From: an uncultured Lachnospiraceae bacterium
Lineage (GTDB): Bacteria > Bacillota > Clostridia > Lachnospirales > Lachnospiraceae
Reading direction: 5' to 3'
Assembly: GCA_958426095.1 (NCBI GenBank)
Contig: CATZYB010000003.1
Location: 1 to 33,820, forward strand
DNA length: 33,820 nt
Made by a program: the position numbers and the translations under genes. The notes under the pieces were generated by a model. That model was not told the DNA's origin and ran no database searches. It was given only the letters and a program-made list of their open reading frames with translations. Positions 1-8,269 of this stretch are shown in pieces; within the stretch, counting starts at the first letter, position 1, and every line of letters begins with the position of its first letter.

Positions 1-1
1 T

Positions 2-2365
2 ACACATTGTGAGAATCGGGTAGTGTACCGTGTGGAATTGGATAATGGTGAAGTGCTTTATCATAAATCGAGAGTAAATACGGGGATTCGATTTTTCAAT
101 GAATTGTACACATGGATAGGTGATTCTTGTGGAGTTTCGGCTTACATAAATCCCGTCCTGGAACGGGATGCTTATGTTTGGGAGAAAGAGGCTGTTTACA
201 GAGAATGCCAGTCAGAACAGCAGGTAAAGAATTATTTTACCCGGCTTGGAATGATATTGTGCATTTGTCATTTGTGTCACAGTGGTGACATGCATTATGA
301 AAATATGGTCGCCTGCGGAGAATATCCGGTAATTATTGATTATGAGACATTAATTCAGCTTCCACCTGATGAGAAACCGTCCGATGAAAAGGGGACCAAT
401 GCCTTTATCGGAATGTCCGTGCTGCCGATAGGTATACTTCCTTTTTATGGGGCACGGAATAAAAATTTTAATGCGGATTTCAGCGGACTTTGCGGCGGCG
501 GAAAACAGAGGATGGATTTGCAGATACCTGTCATTTCAAATCCTGATAAATCAACAATGTGTATCGCCTACAAATATGGAGAGACGCAGGAAAAAAATAA
601 CCGGGTGCGTTTAAATGGGGAGCTTGTGAATCCCGCAGATTATCTGGATGATATTTGTGCAGGCTTTGAGACGGGATATTTGTACATTTATGAGCATAAA
701 GAACAGGTTCTCCGGTTAGCTCATAAGATGCAGGAGTCGCTGTATCGTCAGCTTTTCAGAAATACCCAGGAATATCATATGATCCTGGACTTATCCTATC
801 ATCCACAGTTTATGAAACAGGAGGGAATGCGGCGCAGTTTTCTGGAAAATGCGTTGGCTATTCCGGAGTTTAAAGATAAATATTGGATTGTAAAACAGGA
901 AATTGAAGATATGTTAAATGGTGATATTCCGTATTTTCAATTTCATATGACATCCGGAGATATTTTGAATTCTCAGGGACAGCGTCTGGAAACATTTTTT
1001 ATGCGGACAGGTATGGCGTTTATTGAAGATCAGATTAAAAATCGTAATCCTGAAGATTTAAAGGCTCAGAAGCAGTTGATCCATGTTTCATTAAATTACT
1101 CCAAAGTTCAGCATTTAACAGAAGGGCTTCCGGTGGCTTTTGAAAATAAAGAGAAAGACATTTCAACAATGGCGTTATGTACTGAAATTGCAGATAGTAT
1201 TTGTGAAAATCGGGTGCTTTCATCCAGAAAAATCCGGTGGATAAATACAAGAATCATGCCTGTAAATGTGGATAAACGTTATACATATTATATGGAAATG
1301 TCAGACAACTATCTTTATGAAGGAATTATGGGAATTGCAGTTTTTGCCGCGGCATTTCTCAAATATTTTCCGGAACATAAGATTTCAGAAATACATTCTC
1401 AGATTATGCATGAGCTTTTTGAATATACGGAAACGATGATTGGCAGTGAGGCGGAAAAACGGCCGACAGGCATTTTTTTTGGTGAGAGTTCGATCGTTTA
1501 TGGTTATGAACTTTTATACCGGATTACGGAAAATTCGATATTTTTAGATTATGCTGCAAAACATTGTCGAATCGTGGAACGCTATCTGGAGAACGACGAT
1601 CAATTTGATATTGTCGGTGGAAATGCGGGCGCGGTCATGGCCTTTTTGAATTTGTATGATTTACGAACAGAGCCATATTATTTGAAAATGGCTGAGAAGG
1701 CCGGAGAATTGCTCTTGAAAAATTCGGTAACGACTGAGCAGGGAATTGGCTGGAAAAGTATTAGTAACGGTGCTTTGCTTGGCGGTTTTGCTCATGGCTG
1801 TGCAGGAATTATGTATGCTTTGGCCAGATTGGCGTTTTATACCGGAAACAGGACCTATTTGAATGCGGCCTATCAGGCATTTTTATATGAACGAACATTA
1901 TATTCTCCGGAAAAAGGCGGATGGCGGGATTTAAGAGTCGAGGAAGAACAGTATATGAACGACTTTAAATGGTGCCATGGAGCAGCAGGCATATTGCTGG
2001 GATGGAAATGTTCTTTAAAGTATTTCGATGGCGAAGAGAAAGATCGATTGTCCGGGGAAATCAGACGGTTGTCTGCGGATTATCCGGAGGTGTATCCGAA
2101 GGAAGAGTTGGGGCTGTGTCATGGAAATTTGGGAAATGCCATGATCGGTCAGCTTGCGGAAATGACTTTATGGAAAACGTCTTTGCAAAAGAATACAGAC
2201 AGAAGCCGGCAGATATTAAGTCAAATCTTATTTAAAAATGAGAAGAAAGCGGGTTTGCATGAGCAGTATGATTACAGCCTTATGACCGGATTATCCGGAA
2301 TTGGTTATGGTCTGCTGTATCATCTGGATTCGAGCCTTCCGGGAATACTGGATATGAAAATTTAA
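2..2365 (+). CDS. lanM: Class II lanthipeptide synthetase LanM (5' end outside window)
   Basis: Bifunctional enzyme that dehydrates Ser/Thr in a lanthipeptide precursor and then cyclises with Cys to form thioether rings in the cytoplasm. The reading frame is open to the left edge, so about 200-250 N-terminal residues are missing (family usually 900-1050). A GTG at 23 is only the first possible start inside the window; numbering here is from it. The kinase-like dehydratase (DUF4135) part shows GDMHYEN (D89, H91, N94) and IIDYET (D106, E108). The C-terminal LanC cyclase part shows FAHGCAG, then WCHG (C651, H652) and LCHGN (C699, H700), the usual zinc ligands, so both activities look intact. No precursor peptide or LanT transporter gene lies to the right, so they should be upstream. 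The sigma-like gene follows after 37 bp. Confidence 0.93.
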   Translation, partial: THCENRVVYRVELDNGEVLYHKSRVNTGIRFFNELYTWIGDSCGVSAYINPVLERDAYVWEKEAVYRECQSEQQVKNYFTRLGMILCICHLCHSGDMHYENMVACGEYPVIIDYETLIQLPPDEKPSDEKGTNAFIGMSVLPIGILPFYGARNKNFNADFSGLCGGGKQRMDLQIPVISNPDKSTMCIAYKYGETQEKNNRVRLNGELVNPADYLDDICAGFETGYLYIYEHKEQVLRLAHKMQESLYRQLFRNTQEYHMILDLSYHPQFMKQEGMRRSFLENALAIPEFKDKYWIVKQEIEDMLNGDIPYFQFHMTSGDILNSQGQRLETFFMRTGMAFIEDQIKNRNPEDLKAQKQLIHVSLNYSKVQHLTEGLPVAFENKEKDISTMALCTEIADSICENRVLSSRKIRWINTRIMPVNVDKRYTYYMEMSDNYLYEGIMGIAVFAAAFLKYFPEHKISEIHSQIMHELFEYTETMIGSEAEKRPTGIFFGESSIVYGYELLYRITENSIFLDYAAKHCRIVERYLENDDQFDIVGGNAGAVMAFLNLYDLRTEPYYLKMAEKAGELLLKNSVTTEQGIGWKSISNGALLGGFAHGCAGIMYALARLAFYTGNRTYLNAAYQAFLYERTLYSPEKGGWRDLRVEEEQYMNDFKWCHGAAGILLGWKCSLKYFDGEEKDRLSGEIRRLSADYPEVYPKEELGLCHGNLGNAMIGQLAEMTLWKTSLQKNTDRSRQILSQILFKNEKKAGLHEQYDYSLMTGLSGIGYGLLYHLDSSLPGILDMKI

Positions 2366-2402
2366 TAAACAATAGAAATGTAAAAGGCAAGGAGGGATGT
2401 GC

Positions 2403-2828
2403 ATGAACGCCTACGAAGAAACGGTATCTTATCGGTTTGCTGCATTTTGCTGGAAAGTATTAAGAAGAAGCGTTTGCAAGTATTTCGAGGAAAATAACCG
2501 ACGTAGGGAGAGGGAATTCTCTCTTTCTTTATTATATGAAGAAGCAAATGATCGTCTGCATATGGAAGATGAATATTTGGGATGTTCTTACCATTTTAAT
2601 GTACATGGTTCTCAGGTAGAGGTTCAGGACGAATGTCTTGGGGCTGCGATGAACCGATTAAGTGTGGACGAACAGGAGGTTTTATTGCTTTATTATTTTT
2701 TAGGATTCAAAAATGAAGAAATTGCACAAATGTCCGGATGTACGATGCGAACGGTCATTCGCAGGAAGAATAAAGGCCTGGCATCGATGAAAAAAGATTT
2801 GGAGGAACAGTATGAACTTGAAAGGTAG
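2403..2828 (+). CDS. Sigma-70 family (region 4-like) transcription factor
   Basis: A 141-residue protein whose C-terminal half is a sigma region 4 helix-turn-helix: an LSVDEQEVLLLYYFLGF stretch, then EEIAQMSGCTMRTVIRRKNK. This region contacts the -35 element. The N-terminal half has no clear region 2, as in the short sigma-like proteins of Tn916-type conjugative elements. Start choice: AAGGAGG at 2389-2395 sits 7 bases before ATG 2403, whereas the in-frame ATG at 2397 lies almost on it. The gene lies 37 bp after lanM and overlaps the next gene by 17 bp, so the three are probably cotranscribed. It may regulate the lanthipeptide cluster or be left from an integrated element; the sequence does not decide. 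Confidence 0.82.
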   Translation: MNAYEETVSYRFAAFCWKVLRRSVCKYFEENNRRREREFSLSLLYEEANDRLHMEDEYLGCSYHFNVHGSQVEVQDECLGAAMNRLSVDEQEVLLLYYFLGFKNEEIAQMSGCTMRTVIRRKNKGLASMKKDLEEQYELER

Positions 2829-3072
2829 GAATTACCTGCTGCCTTATAAAGTTATTAAGGAAGCGGTGGAAGGGGATACCGAAGCCATACAGGAAGTCCT
2901 CGGTTTCTATCATGGGTATATATGTAAACTTTGTACCCAGACATTTTATGACGACAGTAAAAATGTGCATTATGTTGTGAATCAGGATATGGTAGAGCAG
3001 CTTGAAAATATACTTGTTCAGGCAATTGTTATGAATTTTAAAATAGATTTTGATCCAGATGAAAAGTCATAG
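2812..3072 (+). CDS. HTH_16-type small helix-turn-helix protein
   Basis: An 86-residue protein resembling the small helix-turn-helix (HTH_16, PF12645) proteins that accompany the sigma-like gene of Tn916-family elements. The typical layout is visible: LPYKVIKEAVEGDTEAIQEV near the N terminus, a GFYHGYI segment, a tyrosine and aspartate-rich middle, and a C-terminal helix with MVEQLENILVQAI. A GGAGG at 2801-2805 lies six bases before the ATG. It overlaps the upstream sigma-like gene by 17 bp, which suggests translational coupling. It is followed directly by a strong terminator, so it ends the left-hand transcription unit. Its role is unknown; regulation of the partner sigma factor or of the lanthipeptide genes is inference. 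Confidence 0.75.
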   Translation: MNLKGRNYLLPYKVIKEAVEGDTEAIQEVLGFYHGYICKLCTQTFYDDSKNVHYVVNQDMVEQLENILVQAIVMNFKIDFDPDEKS

Positions 3073-3073
3073 A

Positions 3074-3117
3074 AAAAGAGGTTCTCTGAAACGGTAAGTT
3101 TCGGTGGAACCTCTTTT
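3074..3117. terminator. Bidirectional terminator between convergent genes
   Basis: A perfect 11-bp inverted repeat (AAAAGAGGTTC at 3074-3084, GAACCTCTTTT at 3107-3117) has a second short inner stem (GAAAC/GTTTC). The A-run and T-run flanks let it work on both strands. It lies between the HTH_16 gene (plus) and the stop of mutS2 (minus). Confidence 0.88.
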
Positions 3118-3120
3118 GAA

Positions 3121-5496
3121 TTATTTAAAATCGACAATGGTAACGCCGGTTTCGCCTTCGCCGAAAGTACCAAGACGATAGGATTTGACGTAACGGCATT
3201 TTTTGAGTTTATTATGGACGGCAGTACGGAGTTTCCCGGTTCCCCGGCCATGAATGATCGTTACCTGATTTAAATGGGCCAGATAAGCATCATCCAGATA
3301 TTTATCCAGTTCCGGCATGGCCTCGTCCACAGTTTTGCCGATAATGTTCAGGCTGGTGCTGATGGAAGCGGACTTGGACATTTTGATTTTTCCGGCGCCG
3401 GTTTTCTTTAAGGTCGGCGCTTTGATCACTTCCTCATCCAGCAGTTCCAGATCGTTCAGGTTGATCATGGACTTTAAGATACCCATTTGCACGGCGACCT
3501 GTCCTTTACTGTCCGGTTTTCCGGTAATGGTTCCTTTGAGATTAAGACTGAGGACACGGACGCTGTCGCCGGGATGAAAATCTTCCGGACGGTTTTTCTT
3601 TGCCTGGTCTTTTTTCAAGGCCAATCGTTCATCGGTTTTGGAAAGTTTATCCCGGAGGTTGGAACGTTTCTTTTCAAGTTCCTTCATGTTTCCGGTTTTT
3701 CCGGCGGCCAGTTTGTTCATATCACGGATGGTCTGATCCGCATAATCCTTCGCATCCTGAAGAATTTTCCGGGCCTGTTCGTTGGCTTCCCGGAGAATCC
3801 GTTCTTTTTGTTTAGACAGGTTATCCTGTTTGACTTCCAGCTTTTGTTTTAACTGGGCCACTTCGGCTTTATATTGTTCGATTTCCAGCCGTTCTTTTTC
3901 GATGGTTGAGCGGCTTGTCTCCAGGTCGGCGATTAAATCCTCAAAACTCTGGTCGTTGGCATCGATGAATTTTTTTGCTTCTTCAATCATATAGCCTGGC
4001 AGACCAAGCTTACTGGAAATGGCAAAAGCATTACTTTTTCCGGGAATACCGATGAGGAGGCGGTACGTCGGGCTTAAAGTTTCCACATTAAATTCACAGC
4101 TTGCGTTGCAGGCGCCTTCCGTAGAAAGGGCAAAAACTTTAAGTTCGCTGTAATGGGTGGTCGCCATGGCAGTCACATCCCGGCGCAGGAAGTTTTTCAA
4201 AATGGCCATAGCCAGGGCAGCGCCTTCTGTCGGGTCCGTTCCGGCACACAGCTCATCCAGAAGAACGAGCGACCGATAATTAGATTTTTCAATAATGGAT
4301 ACAATATTTGTCATATGGGACGAAAAGGTACTGAGACTTTGCTCAATACTCTGTTCATCGCCAATATCGGCGAATACATCTTCATAAACGGACAGCTCTG
4401 AATGGTCAAATGCCGGAATATGCAGTCCGGCCTGACCCATTAATGTTAAAAGTCCAACGGTTTTTAAGGATACGGTCTTACCGCCTGTGTTCGGTCCGGT
4501 GACAATGAGAAGTCGATAGTCTTTTCCGATGGAAATGTCGATAGGTACAACTTTCTTTTTGTCCAGAAGCGGGTGGCGTCCTTTTTTAATGTTTATATAG
4601 CCATTTTCATTAAATAATGGTTCTGTGCCGCTGTAACTTCTGGAGAGATTTGCCTTGGCGAACACAAAGTCCAGGTGGGCCATGACGGTAATATTGGTGG
4701 ATAATTCCTCCTGATATTCGGCACACTGGCTGCTCAGATCAGCAAGAATTTTCTCAATTTCTTCTTTTTCTTTAGCCGCCAGCTCCCGTAAATCGTTATT
4801 TAATTTGACAACAGCCATTGGTTCGATAAATAAAGTGGAGCCGGAAGACGACTGGTCGTGGATCATTCCCTGAACCTGGCTTCGATATTCGGCTTTGACC
4901 GGAAGACAATAACGGCCGCCGCGCATGGTGATCAGATTATCCTGGAGCATGGAGCTGACAGAGGAGGAATTGACCATAGTATTTAACTGACTGTGAATCC
5001 GTTCATTTGTCAGTTTAATGGAACGGCGGACATGCTTTAAGCCCGGGCTGGCGTCATCAGCAATCTCTTCTTCTGAAAGAATACAGCGTCGGATTTCCCG
5101 GCACACCGGAGACAGGGGCTCAATGGCATTGAAAAAACCATCCAGTGAATCGCCGGACATGTCGTCCGTCTCTTGTCGTCCGTAGGATTTGGCGCGCAAA
5201 GCTGTTTCAAGCAGAGAGGCTATGTGCATCAGTTCTGTTACGGACAGACTGGAACCGACTTTTAAGCGAAGCAGAGAGTCACGGATATCCCGAAGGCCGG
5301 AAAAGGAAAGACTTCCTTTGGCATAAATCCGGGAGAGGGCATCGCTTGTTTCCATTTGGCCCTGGCAGATTTCGCCCAGGTCTGTCGATGGAAGCAGATT
5401 TTTACACATATCTTTGCCCATCGGAGATGTGGCGCAGTCCGTTAGTTTTTCTATGATTTTATTGTATTCTAATATTCTTAATGCTTTTTCATTCAT
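3121..5496 (-). CDS. mutS2: MutS2 family ATPase / endonuclease
   Basis: A 791-residue MutS2 (RqcU), a dimeric ABC-type ATPase that acts on collided ribosomes and has been linked to suppression of recombination. The ATPase core has Walker A GPNTGGKT (near residue 335) and Walker B LVLLDELCAGTDP. It is followed by a coiled coil rich in Lys and Glu, a KOW-like segment (FHPGDSVRVLSLNLKG) and a C-terminal Smr domain with IIHGRGTGKLR. Start choice: ATG 5496 has an AGGTG site just upstream; the in-frame GTG at 5505 overlaps that site. Odd point: the usual LDLR/LDLH motif at the start of the Smr domain reads LNIIG, while the HGRGTG motif is kept. Length is normal for the family. It stands alone on the minus strand between two terminated plus-strand units. 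Confidence 0.96.
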   Translation of the reverse strand: MNEKALRILEYNKIIEKLTDCATSPMGKDMCKNLLPSTDLGEICQGQMETSDALSRIYAKGSLSFSGLRDIRDSLLRLKVGSSLSVTELMHIASLLETALRAKSYGRQETDDMSGDSLDGFFNAIEPLSPVCREIRRCILSEEEIADDASPGLKHVRRSIKLTNERIHSQLNTMVNSSSVSSMLQDNLITMRGGRYCLPVKAEYRSQVQGMIHDQSSSGSTLFIEPMAVVKLNNDLRELAAKEKEEIEKILADLSSQCAEYQEELSTNITVMAHLDFVFAKANLSRSYSGTEPLFNENGYINIKKGRHPLLDKKKVVPIDISIGKDYRLLIVTGPNTGGKTVSLKTVGLLTLMGQAGLHIPAFDHSELSVYEDVFADIGDEQSIEQSLSTFSSHMTNIVSIIEKSNYRSLVLLDELCAGTDPTEGAALAMAILKNFLRRDVTAMATTHYSELKVFALSTEGACNASCEFNVETLSPTYRLLIGIPGKSNAFAISSKLGLPGYMIEEAKKFIDANDQSFEDLIADLETSRSTIEKERLEIEQYKAEVAQLKQKLEVKQDNLSKQKERILREANEQARKILQDAKDYADQTIRDMNKLAAGKTGNMKELEKKRSNLRDKLSKTDERLALKKDQAKKNRPEDFHPGDSVRVLSLNLKGTITGKPDSKGQVAVQMGILKSMINLNDLELLDEEVIKAPTLKKTGAGKIKMSKSASISTSLNIIGKTVDEAMPELDKYLDDAYLAHLNQVTIIHGRGTGKLRTAVHNKLKKCRYVKSYRLGTFGEGETGVTIVDFK

Positions 5497-5603
5497 AAGT
5501 AACACCTCATATGATCGTATTTATTATTGTACCCTATAACAGGAAAAATGAAAATGGATTTTTTGTTTTTATATTGGATATATTAATGACAAAGGAGGTG
5601 TAA

Positions 5604-5744
5604 ATGATGGCAAACAAAGGATTTACAGACAAAGTAAAAGTTGAGAAGGTTATTCATCAGGCGCTCGGCAAAACAAAGGAAGTCGTCTCGGATATGAAAG
5701 AGGCTGCGGAAGAGGTTGTTGAGAAAGTAAAGGATAAGATGTAG
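5604..5744 (+). CDS. Small 46-residue charged helical protein, function unknown
   Basis: ATG at 5604 (or 5607) follows a near-perfect ribosome site, AAAGGAGGTG at 5591-5600. The 46-residue product has no signal peptide or membrane segment. It is rich in Lys, Glu and Val, with a predicted amphipathic helix in its second half (KEAAEEVVEKVKDKM). A strong terminator starts 17 bp after the stop, so this is a self-contained gene. The composition recalls small CsbD-like or LEA-like stress proteins, but I cannot assign it to a family. Confidence 0.7.
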   Translation: MMANKGFTDKVKVEKVIHQALGKTKEVVSDMKEAAEEVVEKVKDKM

Positions 5745-5760
5745 TATGTTTTATGATCAG

Positions 5761-5788
5761 GGAATACCTTTTGAGGTATTCCTTTTTT
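5761..5788 (+). terminator. Rho-independent terminator of the 46-residue protein gene
   Basis: Perfect 9-bp stem GGAATACCT / AGGTATTCC with a four-base loop (TTTG), followed by six T residues. It lies 17 bp after the small gene. Confidence 0.92.
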
Positions 5789-5824
5789 CTTGCGATATTT
5801 AATGTACCCTGGACCTTTGAGATG

Positions 5825-5833
5825 TGCTATACT
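5825..5833 (+). promoter_or_regulatory. Extended -10 promoter for yhaM
   Basis: TGCTATACT is an extended -10 (TGn plus TATACT). It lies 35 bases before the yhaM ATG and just after the preceding terminator. No good -35 hexamer is visible at the right distance, which is common for extended -10 promoters. Confidence 0.5.
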
Positions 5834-5868
5834 ATTTACACAATCAGGATTAGAAATGGAGATAAAAT

Positions 5869-6810
5869 ATGAGATTTATTTATGAACTGCGGGAGGGAGA
5901 CAACATCTCCGGCATTTATTTATGCAAAAACAAACAGAATTTAAAAACAAAGGCAGGAAAAAGTTACTATTCACTGCTTCTTCAGGATAAAACCGGCACG
6001 GTGGATGCCAAGGTATGGGATTTGAATAATGGAATTGAACATTTTGAATCCATGGATTTTATTAAAGTGGACGGCATGGTGACCAGCTTCCAGGGCGCAT
6101 TGCAGGTAAATGTCCGCCGTGTCCGCCGGACGCAGGAACAGGAATATGATATCCGGGATTATCTGCCGACAAGCAGGTTCTCTATCGATGATATGATGAA
6201 GGAATTGACAGGGTTTATTGCGACCATTCAGAATCCTTATTTGAAAGCCCTTCTGGAGAGTTTTTTTGTAAAGGATACGGTCTTTATTAAAAGTTTTAAG
6301 GAACATTCGGCGGCGAAAAGTGTACATCATGGTTTTGTGGGCGGTCTGCTGGAACATACGCTGAGTGTGACAAAATTGTGTGATTTTTATTGCAAGCGAT
6401 ATCCGATTTTAAACAGAGATTTGCTGCTTACAGCAGCTATGTGTCATGATATCGGAAAGACAACGGAGCTTTCGCTTTTCCCGGCCAATGATTATACGGA
6501 TGAGGGCCAGCTTCTCGGACATATCGTGGTAGGAACAGAAATGATCCATGACCGGATTCGGGATATTCCGAATTTTCCGAAAACCCTTGCTAATGAATTG
6601 AAACATTGTATTTTGGCGCATCATGGTGAGCTGGAATACGGTTCTCCGAAAAAACCGGCATTAGTCGAGGCTTTGGCGTTAAATCTGGCGGATAATACTG
6701 ATGCCAAAATGGAAACGATGACAGAAATATTTGCTGCAGCGGCAGATAATACGGAATGGATGGGATATAATCGGCTCTTTGAGTCGAATTTGCGGAAAAC
6801 CTCGAAATAA
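5869..6810 (+). CDS. yhaM: 3'-5' exoribonuclease YhaM (OB fold + HD domain)
   Basis: A 313-residue cytoplasmic metal-dependent nuclease of the YhaM/CBF1 family, which trims RNA and single-stranded DNA from the 3' end. Residues about 10-90 form the OB nucleic-acid-binding fold (SYYSLLLQDKTGTVDAKVW). Residues about 150-285 form the HD domain, with ligands visible as H163 (LLEHTLS), H193-D194 (CHDIGK), H218, H251-H252 (AHHGELE) and D275 (LADNTDAK). Length matches the family. GGAGA at 5858-5862 precedes the ATG. The rRNA methyltransferase gene follows after 30 bp, so the two RNA genes are probably cotranscribed. Confidence 0.94.
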   Translation: MRFIYELREGDNISGIYLCKNKQNLKTKAGKSYYSLLLQDKTGTVDAKVWDLNNGIEHFESMDFIKVDGMVTSFQGALQVNVRRVRRTQEQEYDIRDYLPTSRFSIDDMMKELTGFIATIQNPYLKALLESFFVKDTVFIKSFKEHSAAKSVHHGFVGGLLEHTLSVTKLCDFYCKRYPILNRDLLLTAAMCHDIGKTTELSLFPANDYTDEGQLLGHIVVGTEMIHDRIRDIPNFPKTLANELKHCILAHHGELEYGSPKKPALVEALALNLADNTDAKMETMTEIFAAAADNTEWMGYNRLFESNLRKTSK

Positions 6811-6840
6811 AAGGGATTTAAACAAAGGCGGTTTTATACG

Positions 6841-8229
6841 ATGAAGGAAAGTTTAAAGAAAAATGATCTTGTAACACTTTCTATCACCGATTTGGGCAGC
6901 AGCGGTGAAGGTATTGGAAAGGTTGATGGATTTATATTATTTGTCAAAGATGCGCTTATAGGTGATACGATTCAGGCGAAGATCATAAAAATGAAAAAAT
7001 CCTACGGTTATGGTCGGCTGATGGAAGTTTTGAAGCCATCTCCCTGCCGGATCGAAGCGCGATGCCCCCAGGCCAGAGCCTGCGGCGGCTGTCAGATTCA
7101 GCCGTTGGCTTATGAAAATCAGCTTATTTATAAAGAAAAAAAAGTCCGGGAGCTTTTGGAACGGGTTGGCCGGGTTAAGGATTATACGATGGAACCGATT
7201 GTCGGTATGGAAGAGCCATGGTATTACCGGAATAAGGCTCAGTTTCCTGTAGGACAGAATAAGGAAGGGGATATCGTCACCGGATTTTATGCCGGAAGAA
7301 CCCATTCCATCGTTCCTGTGGATGAGTGTTATATTCAGCATCCTTTGAATCGACAGTTGATGGAGATTGTGCGCCGGTGGATGAAGGATCATAACGTTTC
7401 CTCATACAATGAAATAGCTCATACGGGCTTAGTGCGTCATATATTTACAAGGATCGGCAAATATACGGGCGAGATCATGGTATGTCTTGTTATTAATGGA
7501 AAGGGGATTCCGGCGGCGGATGCTTTGGTGGATGTGCTGAAAGACATTCCGGGGATGACCAGTATTTGTCTGAATATTAATCGGGAGAAAACCAATGTTA
7601 TTTTGGGAGATACGGTCAGGTGTCTGTGGGGAAAACCATACATTACCGATAAAATCGGCAATGTCACGTATCAGATCTCACCGCTTTCTTTTTTCCAGGT
7701 CAATCCGGTTCAGACACAGAAATTATACCGGACAGCGCTGGATTATGCCGGACTGACGGGGGAAGAAACTGTTTGGGATTTATACTGCGGAATCGGAACC
7801 ATTTCTCTGTTCTTGGCCCGGCATGTAAAAAAGGTCTGCGGTGTGGAAATCGTACCCCAGGCTATCGAAGATGCCAGGGAAAATGCCCGCCTGAATCAGA
7901 TTGAGAATGCAGAGTTTTTCGTGGGAAAAGCGGAAGAGGTATTGCCGGAATATTATGCCCGGTATGCCGAAGAACATCCGGGAGAGCAGGCCCATGCAGA
8001 CGTTATCGTTGTGGATCCGCCGCGAAAGGGCTGCGACGAAAAACTTCTCCGGTGCATGGTGCAGATGTCGCCGGATCGGATCGTCTATGTGAGCTGCGAC
8101 CCGGCGACACTGGCCAGAGATTTGAAGTTCCTTGAAGGAAATGGATATAAGGTACAAAAGGTGCGTTGTATTGATATGTTTGCCCATTCTGTTCACGTAG
8201 AAACCTGCGTCTCTTTGGAGCGAATATAA
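6841..8229 (+). CDS. rlmD: 23S rRNA (uracil-C5)-methyltransferase, RlmD/RlmCD family
   Basis: A 462-residue SAM-dependent enzyme that methylates C5 of a uridine in 23S rRNA. It has an N-terminal TRAM domain (about residues 5-65) and a 4Fe-4S cysteine cluster C75-x5-C81-x2-C84, with C163 as likely fourth ligand. The C-terminal methyltransferase fold shows FFQVN (Q287), the SAM loop DLYCGIGTISLFLA (313-326), VDPPRKGC and YVSCDPATLARDL with the nucleophile C419. All catalytic elements are present. In Firmicutes one enzyme (RlmCD) often modifies two sites, so the exact target base cannot be read from the sequence. The gene starts 30 bp after yhaM with AAAGGCGG upstream. No clear terminator is seen after it. 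Confidence 0.93.
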   Translation: MKESLKKNDLVTLSITDLGSSGEGIGKVDGFILFVKDALIGDTIQAKIIKMKKSYGYGRLMEVLKPSPCRIEARCPQARACGGCQIQPLAYENQLIYKEKKVRELLERVGRVKDYTMEPIVGMEEPWYYRNKAQFPVGQNKEGDIVTGFYAGRTHSIVPVDECYIQHPLNRQLMEIVRRWMKDHNVSSYNEIAHTGLVRHIFTRIGKYTGEIMVCLVINGKGIPAADALVDVLKDIPGMTSICLNINREKTNVILGDTVRCLWGKPYITDKIGNVTYQISPLSFFQVNPVQTQKLYRTALDYAGLTGEETVWDLYCGIGTISLFLARHVKKVCGVEIVPQAIEDARENARLNQIENAEFFVGKAEEVLPEYYARYAEEHPGEQAHADVIVVDPPRKGCDEKLLRCMVQMSPDRIVYVSCDPATLARDLKFLEGNGYKVQKVRCIDMFAHSVHVETCVSLERI

Positions 8230-8269
8230 CTTCTATTAAAAATTCATATGAGTATTTCCGGAGTTTTGT

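Noticed and set aside
7780..8196. 138-codon minus-strand frame under the methyltransferase gene
   Set aside because: Antisense to conserved methyltransferase motifs; no ribosome site or family match.
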